Assembly: GCA_041396905.1 (NCBI GenBank)
Contig: JAWKXQ010000002.1
Coordinates: 62,001 to 126,000, forward strand
Reading direction: 5' to 3'
DNA: 64,000 nucleotides
Origin: JACXVD01 sp020446665
Lineage (GTDB): Bacteria; Pseudomonadota; Alphaproteobacteria; Sphingomonadales; Sphingomonadaceae
Below the pieces are notes generated by a model. The model saw nothing but the letters and a program-made list of their open reading frames with translations. It made no database searches and was not told the origin of the DNA. Every line of letters begins with the position of its first letter. Position 1 is the stretch's first letter. The translations under genes and the position numbers were made by a program. Below, one piece after another: positions 1-8,638 of this stretch.

Positions 1-639
1 CAGCTCGGCACTCTGGTGCGCGCCTTGCTCGATGCCTTCCCTGCCTTGCGCCGCCTGCGCATGTCCTCGCTGGACGGGGTGGAGATTGATCCGCTGCTGT
101 TCGAGCTGTTCACGCAGGAGGAGCGGGTGATGCCGCATATCCACCTGTCGCTCCAGCATGGGCATGACCTGATCCTCAAACGGATGAAGCGGCGGCATTT
201 GCGCGCCGATGCCTTCGATCTGGTCGGGCGGCTTGTCGAGCGTCGACCCGACATTGTTGTCGGGGCCGATCTGATCGCCGGTTTCCCGACCGAGGACGGT
301 GCGATGCACCAAGCGAACCTCTCCATCATCCGCGATCTGCCGGTGATCCACGGCCATATTTTCCCCTATTCCCCCCGCCCCGGCACACCGGCAGCGCGCA
401 TGCCGCAGCTTGACCGTTCGGTGATCAAGGCCCGCGCAACAGAACTGCGCGCCGCAGTGGCGGAAAAGCAAACTGCGTGGCAAGACGGACTGGTGGGCAA
501 GCGGCTCAGCGTCCTCGCCGAAAGCGATGGCACGGGCTATGCAGAAAACTTCGCCCGGGTCGCGCTGCCGCATGGCACGCCGCGTGGCACCATTCTGGAC
601 GTGACCCCGACGCGGGTCGAAAAAGGTATGCTAACGTGA
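1..639 (+). CDS. mtaB: tRNA threonylcarbamoyladenosine methylthiotransferase MtaB, C-terminal part
   Basis: The 3' part (about 212 residues) of a radical-SAM methylthiotransferase; the start lies left of the window. The family adds a methylthio group to N6-threonylcarbamoyladenosine at position 37 of tRNAs reading ANN codons, using two Fe-S clusters. What is visible is the end of the radical-SAM barrel (HIHLSLQHGHDLILKRMKRRH, then GADLIAGFPTED) and a TRAM-like tail beginning GKRLSVLAESDGTGYAENF. The three-cysteine radical-SAM motif is not in the window. Its stop TGA overlaps the GTG start of ftsY (GTGA), which indicates translational coupling. MiaB and RimO are sister families; the HIHLSLQHG region and the ftsY neighbour favour MtaB. 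Confidence 0.85.
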   Translation, partial: QLGTLVRALLDAFPALRRLRMSSLDGVEIDPLLFELFTQEERVMPHIHLSLQHGHDLILKRMKRRHLRADAFDLVGRLVERRPDIVVGADLIAGFPTEDGAMHQANLSIIRDLPVIHGHIFPYSPRPGTPAARMPQLDRSVIKARATELRAAVAEKQTAWQDGLVGKRLSVLAESDGTGYAENFARVALPHGTPRGTILDVTPTRVEKGMLT

Positions 640-1562
640 GTTCCAATCCCAGCTGGACAGAGCGCCTGTTTGGCGGTTTCCGCAAGACATCGGAGCGGCT
701 TTCCGAAAACCTCACCGGGGTTGTCGGCACGGCAAAGCTTGATGATGCCACGCTCGACACTGTCGAAGATGCGCTGATCCTGTCCGATCTCGGCCCTGCC
801 GCCGCTGCACGCATCCGCGCAAAGCTGGCGGAAAAGCGCTTTGGCCTGAACATTACCGAACGGGAATTGAAGGAAGCCGTGGCAGAGGAAATTGCCGCGA
901 TCCTGCGCCCGGTGGCGAAACCACTGGAAGTCACTGCCTTCCCCCGCCCGCAGGTCATTCTGGTGATCGGGGTCAATGGCTCAGGCAAGACCACCACCAT
1001 CGCCAAGCTCGCGCATCTGTTGCAGGAAGATGATTATGGCGTGATGCTGGCCGCAGGCGACACGTTCCGCGCCGCCGCCATAGGCCAGCTCGCCACCTGG
1101 GCAGAGCGGATCAATGTCCCCATCATCCGCGGCCCCGAAGGCGGCGATCCGGCCAGCATCGTGTTCGATGCGGTCAAGGAAGCGACCGATACCGGGATCG
1201 ACGCGCTGATCGTGGACACGGCGGGCCGGCTGCAGAACAAGCGCGAATTGATGGACGAACTCTCCAAGATTCGCCGCGTGCTGGGCCGCCTGAATGAAGA
1301 GGCCCCGCATGATGTGGTGCTGGTGCTGGATGCCACCAATGGCCAGAATGCGCTGAGCCAGATCGAAGTGTTCAAGGAAGTGGCAGGCGTGACCGGCCTG
1401 ATCATGACCAAGCTGGACGGCACCGCACGCGGCGGTGTGCTGGTGGCAGCGGCGGAGCAATATGGCTTGCCCATCCATGCCATTGGCGTTGGCGAGAAGA
1501 TTGACGATCTGCGCCCCTTCGACCCCGATCTGGTCGCACGCGTGATTGCAGGAGTGGCGTAA
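636..1562 (+). CDS. ftsY: Signal recognition particle receptor FtsY
   Basis: SRP-receptor GTPase of 308 residues that docks ribosome-SRP complexes at the inner membrane. The N domain comes first, then the NG GTPase: P-loop GVNGSGKTTT at about residues 111-120, DTAGR in the middle, and TKLDGTARGG at about 257-266. The acidic A domain seen in enterobacteria is very short, as is usual in alphaproteobacteria. An upstream ATG-containing extension to 477 would run through mtaB, so the GTG at 636, overlapping the mtaB stop, is taken as the start. The stop TAA shares one base with the ATG of the next gene. The SRP RNA is also in this window (53797-53890). Confidence 0.95.
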   Translation: MSSNPSWTERLFGGFRKTSERLSENLTGVVGTAKLDDATLDTVEDALILSDLGPAAAARIRAKLAEKRFGLNITERELKEAVAEEIAAILRPVAKPLEVTAFPRPQVILVIGVNGSGKTTTIAKLAHLLQEDDYGVMLAAGDTFRAAAIGQLATWAERINVPIIRGPEGGDPASIVFDAVKEATDTGIDALIVDTAGRLQNKRELMDELSKIRRVLGRLNEEAPHDVVLVLDATNGQNALSQIEVFKEVAGVTGLIMTKLDGTARGGVLVAAAEQYGLPIHAIGVGEKIDDLRPFDPDLVARVIAGVA

Positions 1563-2221
1563 TGACAGAGGAAAGCAAGGCTCCGGAGAAAAAGGGTTCC
1601 GGCTGGCTGAGCGTAGCGATTGATTACGGCCCGCTGGTCGTGTTCCTGCTGGCCTATCGCATGTTCTCGCCCGCAGACAGCGAGGACATGGTCGGCACGG
1701 TGCTGGCAGTGATCAAGAGCACGGGCACCTTTATCGTCGCAGCGCTGATCGCGCTTGCCCTGTCGCGGATCCTGCTGGGCAAGATTTCGCGCATGTTGTG
1801 GCTTTCCACTGTGCTGATCGTGGGCTTTGGCGGGCTGACGATCCTGCTGCGCGATCCGCTCTATGTGCAGCTCAAGCCCACGGTCCTCTATGTCTTTTTC
1901 GGCCTTGTCCTGCTGGGTGGCTGGCTGAGGGGCAAGGCCTTCCTGCAATGGTTGCTGGAGGCGGCGTTTGAAGGGCTGTCCGAGGAAGGCTGGCTGAAAC
2001 TGTCGCGCAATTGGGGAATTTTCTTCCTGTTCCTCGCCGCACTGAACGAAGGGCTGCGCCATTATCTCAGCTTTGGCGACTGGCTGGCGGCCAAGATCTG
2101 GGTCTTCCTGCCGGTCAGCTTCCTCTTCACTTTCAGCCAGATCCCGATGCTGCTGAAACACGGGCTGGCCGTGGAAGACGAAGCCGAAGTGCTGAAGGAC
2201 GAACCGCCGACCGGGGCGTAA
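1562..2221 (+). CDS. yciB: Inner membrane septation protein YciB/IspZ family
   Basis: A 219-residue polytopic membrane protein with about five or six hydrophobic segments. It contains the YciB-type stretches DYGPLVVFLLAYR near the N terminus, KPTVLYVFFGLVLLGG in the middle and RNWGIFFLFLAALNE later. The family is linked to septation and envelope integrity in enterobacteria; its molecular activity is not known. It starts at the ATG that overlaps the ftsY stop by one base, so mtaB-ftsY-yciB looks like one transcript. The C-terminal tail is acidic and not conserved. Confidence 0.88.
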   Translation: MTEESKAPEKKGSGWLSVAIDYGPLVVFLLAYRMFSPADSEDMVGTVLAVIKSTGTFIVAALIALALSRILLGKISRMLWLSTVLIVGFGGLTILLRDPLYVQLKPTVLYVFFGLVLLGGWLRGKAFLQWLLEAAFEGLSEEGWLKLSRNWGIFFLFLAALNEGLRHYLSFGDWLAAKIWVFLPVSFLFTFSQIPMLLKHGLAVEDEAEVLKDEPPTGA

Positions 2222-2264
2222 CTCGCGCCGCTAGCCAAGAGAGTATGCAAACGTCAGCCACCCA

Positions 2265-2322
2265 CCCTCTCCCGGTGGGAGAGGGATAGCGCAGCTTGCT
2301 CCGTCAGGAGCTAGCAAAGCTT
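2265..2322. repeat. Intergenic palindromic repeat between yciB and kup
   Basis: A perfect 9-bp stem (CCCTCTCCC / GGGAGAGGG, loop GGT) at 2265-2285 is followed by a second interrupted palindrome, AGCTTGCTCC to GGAGCTAGCAAAGCT, at about 2291-2322. It sits between convergent genes, so it may serve as a transcription barrier, but neither side has a clean T tract. It resembles dispersed intergenic repeats of sphingomonads; that identification is inferred. Confidence 0.6.
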
Positions 2323-2371
2323 AGGTGAGGGTTTCAGATGCTCGCCATCTGGCGGCACCAATCCAAAGCCC

Positions 2372-4282
2372 CTAAATCTCCACCTGACTGCCCAGTTCCA
2401 CCACGCGGTTGGTGGGCAAGCGGAAGAAATCCATCGCGGTTGCGGCGTTGCGCAGCATCCAGCTGAAAATCTTCTCGCGCCAGATGGGCATGCCCGGATT
2501 CTTGGATGGCAGCAGCGTCTGGCGTGACAGGAAGAAGCTGGTCTGCATCATGTCGAACTTGCCGCCGCAACCATCGATTTCCGACAGGGCCTGCGGGATA
2601 TTGGTTTCCTGCATGAAGCCGTAATGCAGGATCACGCGATAGAAGCCGTCTTCCAGCTCCTTGATCTCGGTCCGTTTGGCCAGAGCGACATAGGGCTCGT
2701 CAGCAATCTCCACAGTCAGGATCACGACCCGTTCGTGCAGCACCTTGTTGTGCTTGATATTATGCAGCAGAGCCGAAGGGACCCCCGCCGTGCTGGAGGC
2801 CATGAAAATGGCCGTGCCCGGCACGCGCGTGGCGCTGTTCTTGGCCGATTTGGCAAAGATTTCGATCGGCAGGGCGACTTCGGTCATGCGGTCCCGCATC
2901 AGCTTGCGCCCGCGCGCCCAGGTGGTGAGCAACGTGAAGGCAATTGCGCCGATCAGCAGCGGGAACCAGCCGCCATAGGGAATCTTGGGCAAATTGGCCG
3001 CGAAATAGGCCCCGTCGACAAACAGGAACAGCAGCAGCACGGGCACGCCCAGCCACCATTTCCACTTCCACACCGCCAGCAACAGCACACCCATCAGGCA
3101 GGTATCGATGAACATCGCCCCGGTCACCGCAATGCCATAGGCCGATGCGAGGTTGCTGGAGCTCTGGAACATCAGCACCAGGATGATCACCGCCACCATC
3201 AGGGCGTTGTTGACGAAGGGGATATAGATCTGCCCCGCTTCGGTATCGCTGGTGTGCAGGATCGACAGGCGCGGCACGAAGCCCAGCTGGATCGCCTGAT
3301 GCGTGATCGAGAACGCGCCCGAAATCACCGCCTGGCTGGCGATAAAGGTGGCGCATGTCGCGAGAATGACCAGCGGCAAGCGCAGGCTTTCCGGTGCCAT
3401 GTTGAAGAAGGGGCTTTCCATCACCACCGCCGTTTCCGACGGTGCCAGCGCGGCGATCATGGCGCCTTGCCCGAAATAGTTGAGCAAGAGGCAGGGCATG
3501 ACGAAACCGAACCAGCTCAGCCGCATCGGGCCTCGTCCGAAATGCCCCATATCCGAATAGAGCGCCTCTGCACCGGTCACAGCCAGCACCACCGAACCCA
3601 GCGCTAGGAAAGCTATATAGCCGTCAGAAATGAAGAACTGGATCGCATACCAGGGATTGAGCGCCTGCAGGATATAAGGGTTCTGCGCGATATGGATCAC
3701 GCCCAGCACCGCAATCGTGGTGAAATAGACGATCATGATCGGCGCAAATAGTGCGCCAACCTTGGCCGTGCCGCGTTTCTGGATCAGAAACAGCACCACC
3801 AGCAAAGCCAGCGCAATCGGGATAACGAACCGCTCGAACCCCTGATTGACGACGGTCAGCCCTTCCACCGCAGACAGCACGGAAATGGCCGGGGTGATCA
3901 TGCTGTCGCCATAGAACAGAGACGTGGCGAAAACGCCCAGCAGCACGGTCACCCAGCCATAGCGGGATTTGCCGATATGGCGGCTGAGCAGCGCGACCAG
4001 CGCCAGTGTGCCGCCCTGCCCCTTATTATCGGCGCGCATCAGGATGCTGACATACTGGATCGACACGATCAGCGTCATCGACCAGAAAATCAGGCTGACC
4101 ACGCCATAGATATGCAGCTTGTCGATCGCCAGCGAATGCTCGCCAAGGAATGTTTCGCGGAAGGCATAAAGCGGACTGGTGCCAATATCGCCGAAGACGA
4201 CCCCGACGGCGCCTATGGCCAGGGCTGCCTTCGATCCCCCTGCCCCGTGGCCACCGGAAGAATGCGTGCTGGTGTCACTCAT
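2372..4282 (-). CDS. kup: Low-affinity potassium transport protein Kup
   Basis: A 636-residue KUP/HAK/KT-family K+:H+ symporter. The family signature GVVFGDIGTSPLYAFRETF follows a short Gly/Ser-rich cytoplasmic tail, then come about 12 membrane segments and a soluble C-terminal domain (after about residue 440) ending in a FFLSRQTLLPS-like motif typical of Kup. The start at 4282 (MSDTSTHS) was chosen because the family begins just before the glycine-rich tail and the upstream 22 codons look non-coding. It converges with yciB and is probably monocistronic. Confidence 0.95.
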   Translation of the reverse strand: MSDTSTHSSGGHGAGGSKAALAIGAVGVVFGDIGTSPLYAFRETFLGEHSLAIDKLHIYGVVSLIFWSMTLIVSIQYVSILMRADNKGQGGTLALVALLSRHIGKSRYGWVTVLLGVFATSLFYGDSMITPAISVLSAVEGLTVVNQGFERFVIPIALALLVVLFLIQKRGTAKVGALFAPIMIVYFTTIAVLGVIHIAQNPYILQALNPWYAIQFFISDGYIAFLALGSVVLAVTGAEALYSDMGHFGRGPMRLSWFGFVMPCLLLNYFGQGAMIAALAPSETAVVMESPFFNMAPESLRLPLVILATCATFIASQAVISGAFSITHQAIQLGFVPRLSILHTSDTEAGQIYIPFVNNALMVAVIILVLMFQSSSNLASAYGIAVTGAMFIDTCLMGVLLLAVWKWKWWLGVPVLLLFLFVDGAYFAANLPKIPYGGWFPLLIGAIAFTLLTTWARGRKLMRDRMTEVALPIEIFAKSAKNSATRVPGTAIFMASSTAGVPSALLHNIKHNKVLHERVVILTVEIADEPYVALAKRTEIKELEDGFYRVILHYGFMQETNIPQALSEIDGCGGKFDMMQTSFFLSRQTLLPSKNPGMPIWREKIFSWMLRNAATAMDFFRLPTNRVVELGSQVEI

Positions 4283-4402
4283 ATCAGCAATAATCCCGTT
4301 TCCGGGGACCGGCAGAGAATACCGCAGCGCCCGCAAAGGAGGCGGCACCTACCAGTATCTATGCACCACCGCAATGACGCCAGTTTTTCAAGCAATTACA
4401 AA

Positions 4403-5035
4403 CTATTGCGCACCCATCTGCACCATCAGTTCTTCCAGGCGGGTGATCCGTTCCTGCAACGACTCGCGCCAGGGGGCATCAGCGGGTGCCTTTTCCAGTG
4501 CTTCCAGCCACAGACTGCGCGCCTCCGCCAGGCGGCCAGAGCGCACCAAGGCAACGCCAAGGAAGTAAGTCGGCCCCGGATGGCCGGGCAAGGCACGGTC
4601 GGCCTGTTCATAGGCATAGAGCGCGGCCGGGGTCAGCATACCATTGGCATGTTCCACCAGCGCATTGCCCAGCGCCAGCCATGCTTCCCCATCCCTGGGG
4701 TTCTTTTGTATCACAGCGCGCAGGAAACCGGCGGCCTGTTCGTAATCACCATTACGGGCAAAGCCGTCCGCGACAGTGATCCACTCTCCGGCGGGCTGGT
4801 CCGGATCGAACATTTGCCGCCTTGCATCGACCATCGCCGCGCCGGTTTGCGCCATTGTGTCAGGCGCCGCCTTGGGCGCGCCGGCATAGCCGGGATGGCC
4901 CTGCAAAGCGTAACCCGCCAGCCCCAGCATCAGCGCCGCACCCAGAATCGACCAGCCCGCCCGCGGCAGGCGCAGGACAAAGGCGGCAAGGACAAAGGCG
5001 ATTGCGCCCAGCAGAAGGATCGGAAGCCAGCTCAT
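4403..5035 (-). CDS. ccmI: Cytochrome c maturation TPR protein CcmI (short form)
   Basis: A 210-residue protein with two N-terminal hydrophobic segments (MSWLPILLLGAIAFVLAAF and GWSILGAALMLGLAGYAL), then a periplasmic TPR region from about residue 80, with repeats such as GDYEQAAGFLRAVIQKNPRD and GEAWLALGNALVEH. CcmI-type proteins hold apocytochrome c for haem ligation together with CcmF and CcmH. The start at 5035 overlaps the ccmH stop by 4 bp (ATGA). It is the last gene of the ccm run. It is shorter than the roughly 400-residue enterobacterial CcmH/CcmI forms. Confidence 0.85.
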   Translation of the reverse strand: MSWLPILLLGAIAFVLAAFVLRLPRAGWSILGAALMLGLAGYALQGHPGYAGAPKAAPDTMAQTGAAMVDARRQMFDPDQPAGEWITVADGFARNGDYEQAAGFLRAVIQKNPRDGEAWLALGNALVEHANGMLTPAALYAYEQADRALPGHPGPTYFLGVALVRSGRLAEARSLWLEALEKAPADAPWRESLQERITRLEELMVQMGAQ

Positions 5036-5448
5036 GCGCGTTTTCCCATGCGGCGCCGCAGCACCAGCCCCACCAGCAGCAGGATCACCAGCGGGATAGC
5101 GAAAAGCGGCCATGTGGTGCTGCTCACTTCAGGCTTGTAGCTGACATAGTCGCCATAGCGTTCCACCAGCCATGCCCGGATCGCCTCGGGCTCTTCCCCG
5201 GCCAGAATGCGGCTGCGCACCTGATGGCGCATATCGCCTGCCATGGGTGCATCACTATCGGCGATGGACTGGCTCTGGCATTTGAGACAGCGCAGCGTCT
5301 CCATCAGATCCTGCGCCTTGGCCTCCAAAGCGGGATCGTCGAGCTGCTGATAGGCATAGGGCGCAGGTGGCATGGTATCCTGGGCGAAGACCTGCATGGG
5401 GGCGAGCAATGCACCCAGCAGAGCAATAGCTGCAATCAGCCGCTTCAT
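5032..5448 (-). CDS. ccmH: Cytochrome c maturation protein CcmH
   Basis: A 138-residue CcmH/CycL/Ccl2 protein: signal peptide ending near AQDTMPPA, the redox motif LRCLKC at about residues 53-58, the following QSQSIADSDAPMAGDMR conserved region, and one C-terminal membrane anchor (PLFAIPLVILLLVGLVL) with a basic cytoplasmic tail. It reduces apocytochrome haem-binding cysteines in the periplasm and works with CcmF and CcmI. Both ends overlap neighbours by 4 bp (ATGA), with ccmG upstream and ccmI downstream. Confidence 0.93.
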   Translation of the reverse strand: MKRLIAAIALLGALLAPMQVFAQDTMPPAPYAYQQLDDPALEAKAQDLMETLRCLKCQSQSIADSDAPMAGDMRHQVRSRILAGEEPEAIRAWLVERYGDYVSYKPEVSSTTWPLFAIPLVILLLVGLVLRRRMGKRA

Positions 5449-5972
5449 TGGCCCGCCTCCCGCAATTTCTGCATCAGGATCGGCACATCGCTGGCGCGGA
5501 TATCGCCAATATGCTGGTAGCGGATGATCCCCTGCCCATCGATCACGAAGGTTTCCGGCACACCGGACGAGCCAATCCCCAATTGCACTTCGGAGAGATT
5601 ATCGGCCCCGATACGGCTATAGGGATTGCCATAGGCCGCCAGAAAACGCGCCACATCCTCTGGCCGGTCTCGGATGGCGACCGAAGTGATTTCAGCGCCT
5701 TGCCTGCGCAAGCTCTCAAGATGCGGAGCCTCAGCCACACAGGGGATGCACCAGCTCGCCCAGATATTGAGCAGGCGTGGCTTGCCATCCTTGAAATAGT
5801 CGGACGACAGGCCCGGGCGATCCTGTGCCGCCGCCTCCAGCATGAATTGCGGCAGCGGCTTGCCGATCATCGTGCTTTCGATGAACTCATTCTTCGGCTG
5901 AGTCAGCTGATAGCCGGCCAGACCGACAAACAGCAGGAAGATGGCCAGCGGAATCCAGAACCAGCGGTTCAT
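5445..5972 (-). CDS. ccmG: Thiol:disulfide interchange protein CcmG/DsbE
   Basis: A membrane-anchored periplasmic thioredoxin of 175 residues. The N-terminal anchor is WFWIPLAIFLLFVGLAGYQL; the active site WASWCIPC lies at about residues 71-78; a GVPETFVID cis-proline segment follows. It supplies reductant to CcmH and apocytochrome c. It overlaps ccmF upstream and ccmH downstream by 4 bp each. Confidence 0.95.
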   Translation of the reverse strand: MNRWFWIPLAIFLLFVGLAGYQLTQPKNEFIESTMIGKPLPQFMLEAAAQDRPGLSSDYFKDGKPRLLNIWASWCIPCVAEAPHLESLRRQGAEITSVAIRDRPEDVARFLAAYGNPYSRIGADNLSEVQLGIGSSGVPETFVIDGQGIIRYQHIGDIRASDVPILMQKLREAGQ

Positions 5973-7915
5973 GCCTTGGCCTCCTTGCGGCGGGCGTCAG
6001 CCTTGGCGCGCACCGTGCGGCGTTTCAGATCCTCCAGCACGCGGCCCACCAGTGCCAATGCGCCGCCCAGCGCGATCAGCAATCCGCCATACCAGATGAA
6101 GGTCACGAAGGGTTTCCACCACAGCCGCAGCTGCCACTTGCCCGGCCCCGCCTCATTGCCGATCACGGCATAGAGCTGTCCGTTCCAGCGGGTGATCAGC
6201 GCGCTTTCCGTCGTTTCCTGCGGCGGCGCCCAGAAATTGCGGCTTTGCGGGTCGATCAGCACCTCTGCCCCGCCCTTGTAGCGGGCCTTCATATGGCCTT
6301 CGAGCGCGGTCCAGTTCGGCCCGGCCACCGGATCGACACCATAGAGCGTGATCGCCCATGGCCCCACTTCGGCAGTCTCGCCTATCTGCACGGCGACCAG
6401 CTTCTCTTCGGAGAACGCGCTTTCGCTCGCCATCCCGAACAGCGCGACTGCAATCCCGAAATGCGCGATTACCATGCCCCACACAGCCAGCGGCAAGCGC
6501 CGGATATTGCGCCCGCGCAGCGGCAGGAAGCTGGCTATGCCCAGCGCAATGGCAAAGGCGAGGCCCAGCAGCGGCAAGATCGCCATGGAGCCGAAAAGCA
6601 GCTCCAGCAGCAACACGCCGATCAGCACCGCCCCGACAATCACCAGCGGCAGCTTGATCCGTTGCACTTTATCCCGCCGCCAGCGCAACAGCGGGCCGAC
6701 CAGCAAGACCAGCAGCATGGGGAAGAAGAACACTGCCCCCACCGGGTTGAAATAGGGAGGCCCCACCGAAACGCGCACGTCAAAAGCTTCAGTCAGCAGC
6801 GGATAGAGCGTGCCCAGCAGCACAATGGCGAGAAGCGCGCTGAGCATCACATTATTGACCACCAGCGCCCCTTCGCGACTGGTGACGGAGAAGCGCTCCC
6901 CCTCTGCCACAGTGCCCGCGCGCAGGCCGAATACCGCCAGCGCGCCGCCAATATAGATCGCCAGCAGCACGAGGATGAAAGTCCCCCGCTCCGGGTCCAC
7001 CGCGAAAGCGTGCACACTGGTGAGGATGCCTGAGCGGACGAGGAATGTGCCGACCATCGACATGGAAAAGCCGACCACGCCCAGCATGATCGTCCATGTC
7101 CGCAGCGCATCGCGCGCCGCCAGAACGCTGGCTGAATGGAGCAGCGCAGTAGCGGCCAGCCAGGGCATGAGTGAGGCATTCTCCACCGGGTCCCAGAACC
7201 ACCAGCCGCCCCAGCCGAGCTCGTAATAGGCCCAGTAAGAGCCCGCCGTGATCCCGATAGTCAGGAAAATCCACGCCCCCAGCACCCATGGCCGCATGGC
7301 GCGGGCAAAGTCGGGCGTGACCTGCCGCGTGAGCAGCGCGCCCACCGCAAAGCTGAACGCGACAGAGAGGCCGACATAGCCGAAATAAAGCGTCGGCGGG
7401 TGGAAGGCCAAACCGATATCCTGCAGCAGCGGATTGAGCCCGTTCCCCTCCAGCGCAGGCTCCGGCAAGCGTTCAAACGGGTTGGAGCTGAACAGCAGGA
7501 AGGCGTAGAAACCCAGCGCGACAAAGCCCTGCGCCGACAGAGTTGCCTGCATGGTCTTTTCCGGCAGGCGTTTTTCCACCAATGCGATCAGCCCGCCTGA
7601 TATGGCCATCACCGTGACCCATAGCAGCATGGATCCTTCATGATTGCCCCACGCGCCCGCCAGCTTGAAAATCAGTGGTTTGGCCGAGTGCGAGTTCGTC
7701 GCCACCAGCTTCACAGACAGATCGGTGACCGCAAAGACCCATAGCAGCATCAAAAAGGCAAAGGCGGCCAGCAATCCCTGCAACACCGCCACCGGGCGCA
7801 CCAATTGCGCGAAATCCTCGCCCGCCTTGCCCTGCGCCAAAGCGCCGCCCACGAGTTGCAGCGCCGCCAGCGCAGCTGCCAGCCACAGGGCGGCAAGGCC
7901 GAGCTCAGCGATCAT
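5969..7915 (-). CDS. ccmF: Cytochrome c haem lyase subunit CcmF
   Basis: A 648-residue polytopic membrane protein of the CcmF/CycK haem-handling family. The tryptophan-rich WWD motif GWGGWWFWDPVENASLMPW lies at about residues 225-243, with GSMLLWV and HPPTLYFGYVGL before it. It receives haem from holo-CcmE and attaches it to apocytochrome c. The start at 7915 (MIAELGLAAL) is chosen because the 47 upstream codons translate an intergenic palindromic repeat (7931-8029), not protein. The stop overlaps the ccmG start by 4 bp. Confidence 0.95.
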   Translation of the reverse strand: MIAELGLAALWLAAALAALQLVGGALAQGKAGEDFAQLVRPVAVLQGLLAAFAFLMLLWVFAVTDLSVKLVATNSHSAKPLIFKLAGAWGNHEGSMLLWVTVMAISGGLIALVEKRLPEKTMQATLSAQGFVALGFYAFLLFSSNPFERLPEPALEGNGLNPLLQDIGLAFHPPTLYFGYVGLSVAFSFAVGALLTRQVTPDFARAMRPWVLGAWIFLTIGITAGSYWAYYELGWGGWWFWDPVENASLMPWLAATALLHSASVLAARDALRTWTIMLGVVGFSMSMVGTFLVRSGILTSVHAFAVDPERGTFILVLLAIYIGGALAVFGLRAGTVAEGERFSVTSREGALVVNNVMLSALLAIVLLGTLYPLLTEAFDVRVSVGPPYFNPVGAVFFFPMLLVLLVGPLLRWRRDKVQRIKLPLVIVGAVLIGVLLLELLFGSMAILPLLGLAFAIALGIASFLPLRGRNIRRLPLAVWGMVIAHFGIAVALFGMASESAFSEEKLVAVQIGETAEVGPWAITLYGVDPVAGPNWTALEGHMKARYKGGAEVLIDPQSRNFWAPPQETTESALITRWNGQLYAVIGNEAGPGKWQLRLWWKPFVTFIWYGGLLIALGGALALVGRVLEDLKRRTVRAKADARRKEAKA

Positions 7916-7930
7916 GCGGAAACACCCCCC

Positions 7931-8029
7931 GTCACTGTCGTCATTGCGAGGGACCAACGGTCCCGCGGCAATCCAGAGCGGCACGAAACAGCACTGGATT
8001 GCTTCGCTACGCTCGCAATGACGAGTGAC
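7931..8029. repeat. Intergenic inverted repeat between ccmE and ccmF
   Basis: Nested inverted repeat: outer arms GTCACTGTCGTCATTGCGAG (7931-7950) and CTCGCAATGACGAGTGAC (8012-8029); inner arms GCAATCCAG (about 7968-7976) and CTGGATTGC (about 7994-8002). It separates two genes that otherwise lie in one tight operon, so it must be transcribed and would form a long hairpin in the mRNA. Its form matches short dispersed palindromic repeats of proteobacteria. Confidence 0.75.
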
Positions 8030-8033
8030 TGGA

Positions 8034-8498
8034 TCATTGGCCTGTCGTTTCCTCAATCGCCAGGCGCTTCTGCGCTTCGGTCATTTCTTCCAGCTCGCGC
8101 GGCACGTAATTCTCGTCATGCTTGGCGAGCAGATTGTCGGCCACGAAAGTGCCATCCGCGCCGAGCCGCCCCTCCGCGACAACACCCGACCCCTCGACAA
8201 ACAGATCAGGCACGATGCCGGAGAATTTCACCGGCACCTGCGCTTCGCCATCGCCGACGACGAAGGATATCGTCACGCCATCTTCCAGCGTGGTCAGCGT
8301 GCCTGCCTGCACCATACCGCCCAGCCGCACGGCACGGTCCGGCGAAGGAGGGTTTGCGACCATTTCCTTGGGCACGAAGAAATAGCTCGCCTGATTGCGC
8401 AGGGCATAGCTGGCAAGGATGCCGGACCCGATCAGCGCGACCAGTGCGAGGACAACCAGCACCAATCGCTGATGCTTGGGTTTCAGACCTGCATTCAT
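8034..8498 (-). CDS. ccmE: Periplasmic haem chaperone CcmE
   Basis: A 154-residue haem chaperone with an N-terminal anchor (LVLVVLALVALIGSGILASY) and an OB-fold domain. The C-terminal region holds LLAKHDENYVP, where the histidine binds haem covalently and the tyrosine is a ligand. It accepts haem from the CcmABCD machinery and passes it to CcmF. It overlaps the ccmD stop by 4 bp. The tail after the histidine motif is longer than strictly needed and acidic. Confidence 0.95.
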   Translation of the reverse strand: MNAGLKPKHQRLVLVVLALVALIGSGILASYALRNQASYFFVPKEMVANPPSPDRAVRLGGMVQAGTLTTLEDGVTISFVVGDGEAQVPVKFSGIVPDLFVEGSGVVAEGRLGADGTFVADNLLAKHDENYVPRELEEMTEAQKRLAIEETTGQ

Positions 8499-8638
8499 TT
8501 CCGGCGAGACTCCTCACGTTTGCGCTCGGCCCGGCGCATGGTCATCCATGCCCAGCCGACCATAGTCAAAGTCCCCCCAATACCCAGCCCATAGGCTGCG
8601 ATCACGAAATCCCAATGGTCCAGCGCCTCGCGTACCAT
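8495..8638 (-). CDS. ccmD: Haem exporter accessory protein CcmD
   Basis: A 47-residue protein read directly from the bases between ccmC and ccmE. It has one membrane segment (FVIAAYGLGIGGTLTMVGWAW) followed by a basic tail (MRRAERKREESRRK), the standard CcmD layout. CcmD stabilizes the CcmC-CcmE complex and helps release holo-CcmE. Its ATG shares one base with the ccmC stop (TGATG) and its stop overlaps the ccmE start (ATGA), which fixes both ends. Confidence 0.9.
   Translation of the reverse strand: MVREALDHWDFVIAAYGLGIGGTLTMVGWAWMTMRRAERKREESRRK

Noticed and set aside
477..635. Longer FtsY start
   Set aside because: The extension overlaps mtaB in another frame and is Arg-rich junk; the GTG at 636 overlapping the mtaB stop is natural.
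2745..3607. Long rightward frames opposite kup
   Set aside because: Antisense to a clear Kup protein; open only because of high GC. The same holds for many long antisense frames opposite bamA, lon, ccmF and hrpB.
7916..8056. N-terminal extension of CcmF
   Set aside because: The extra codons translate a palindromic intergenic repeat; CcmF homology and a hydrophobic first helix start at 7915.
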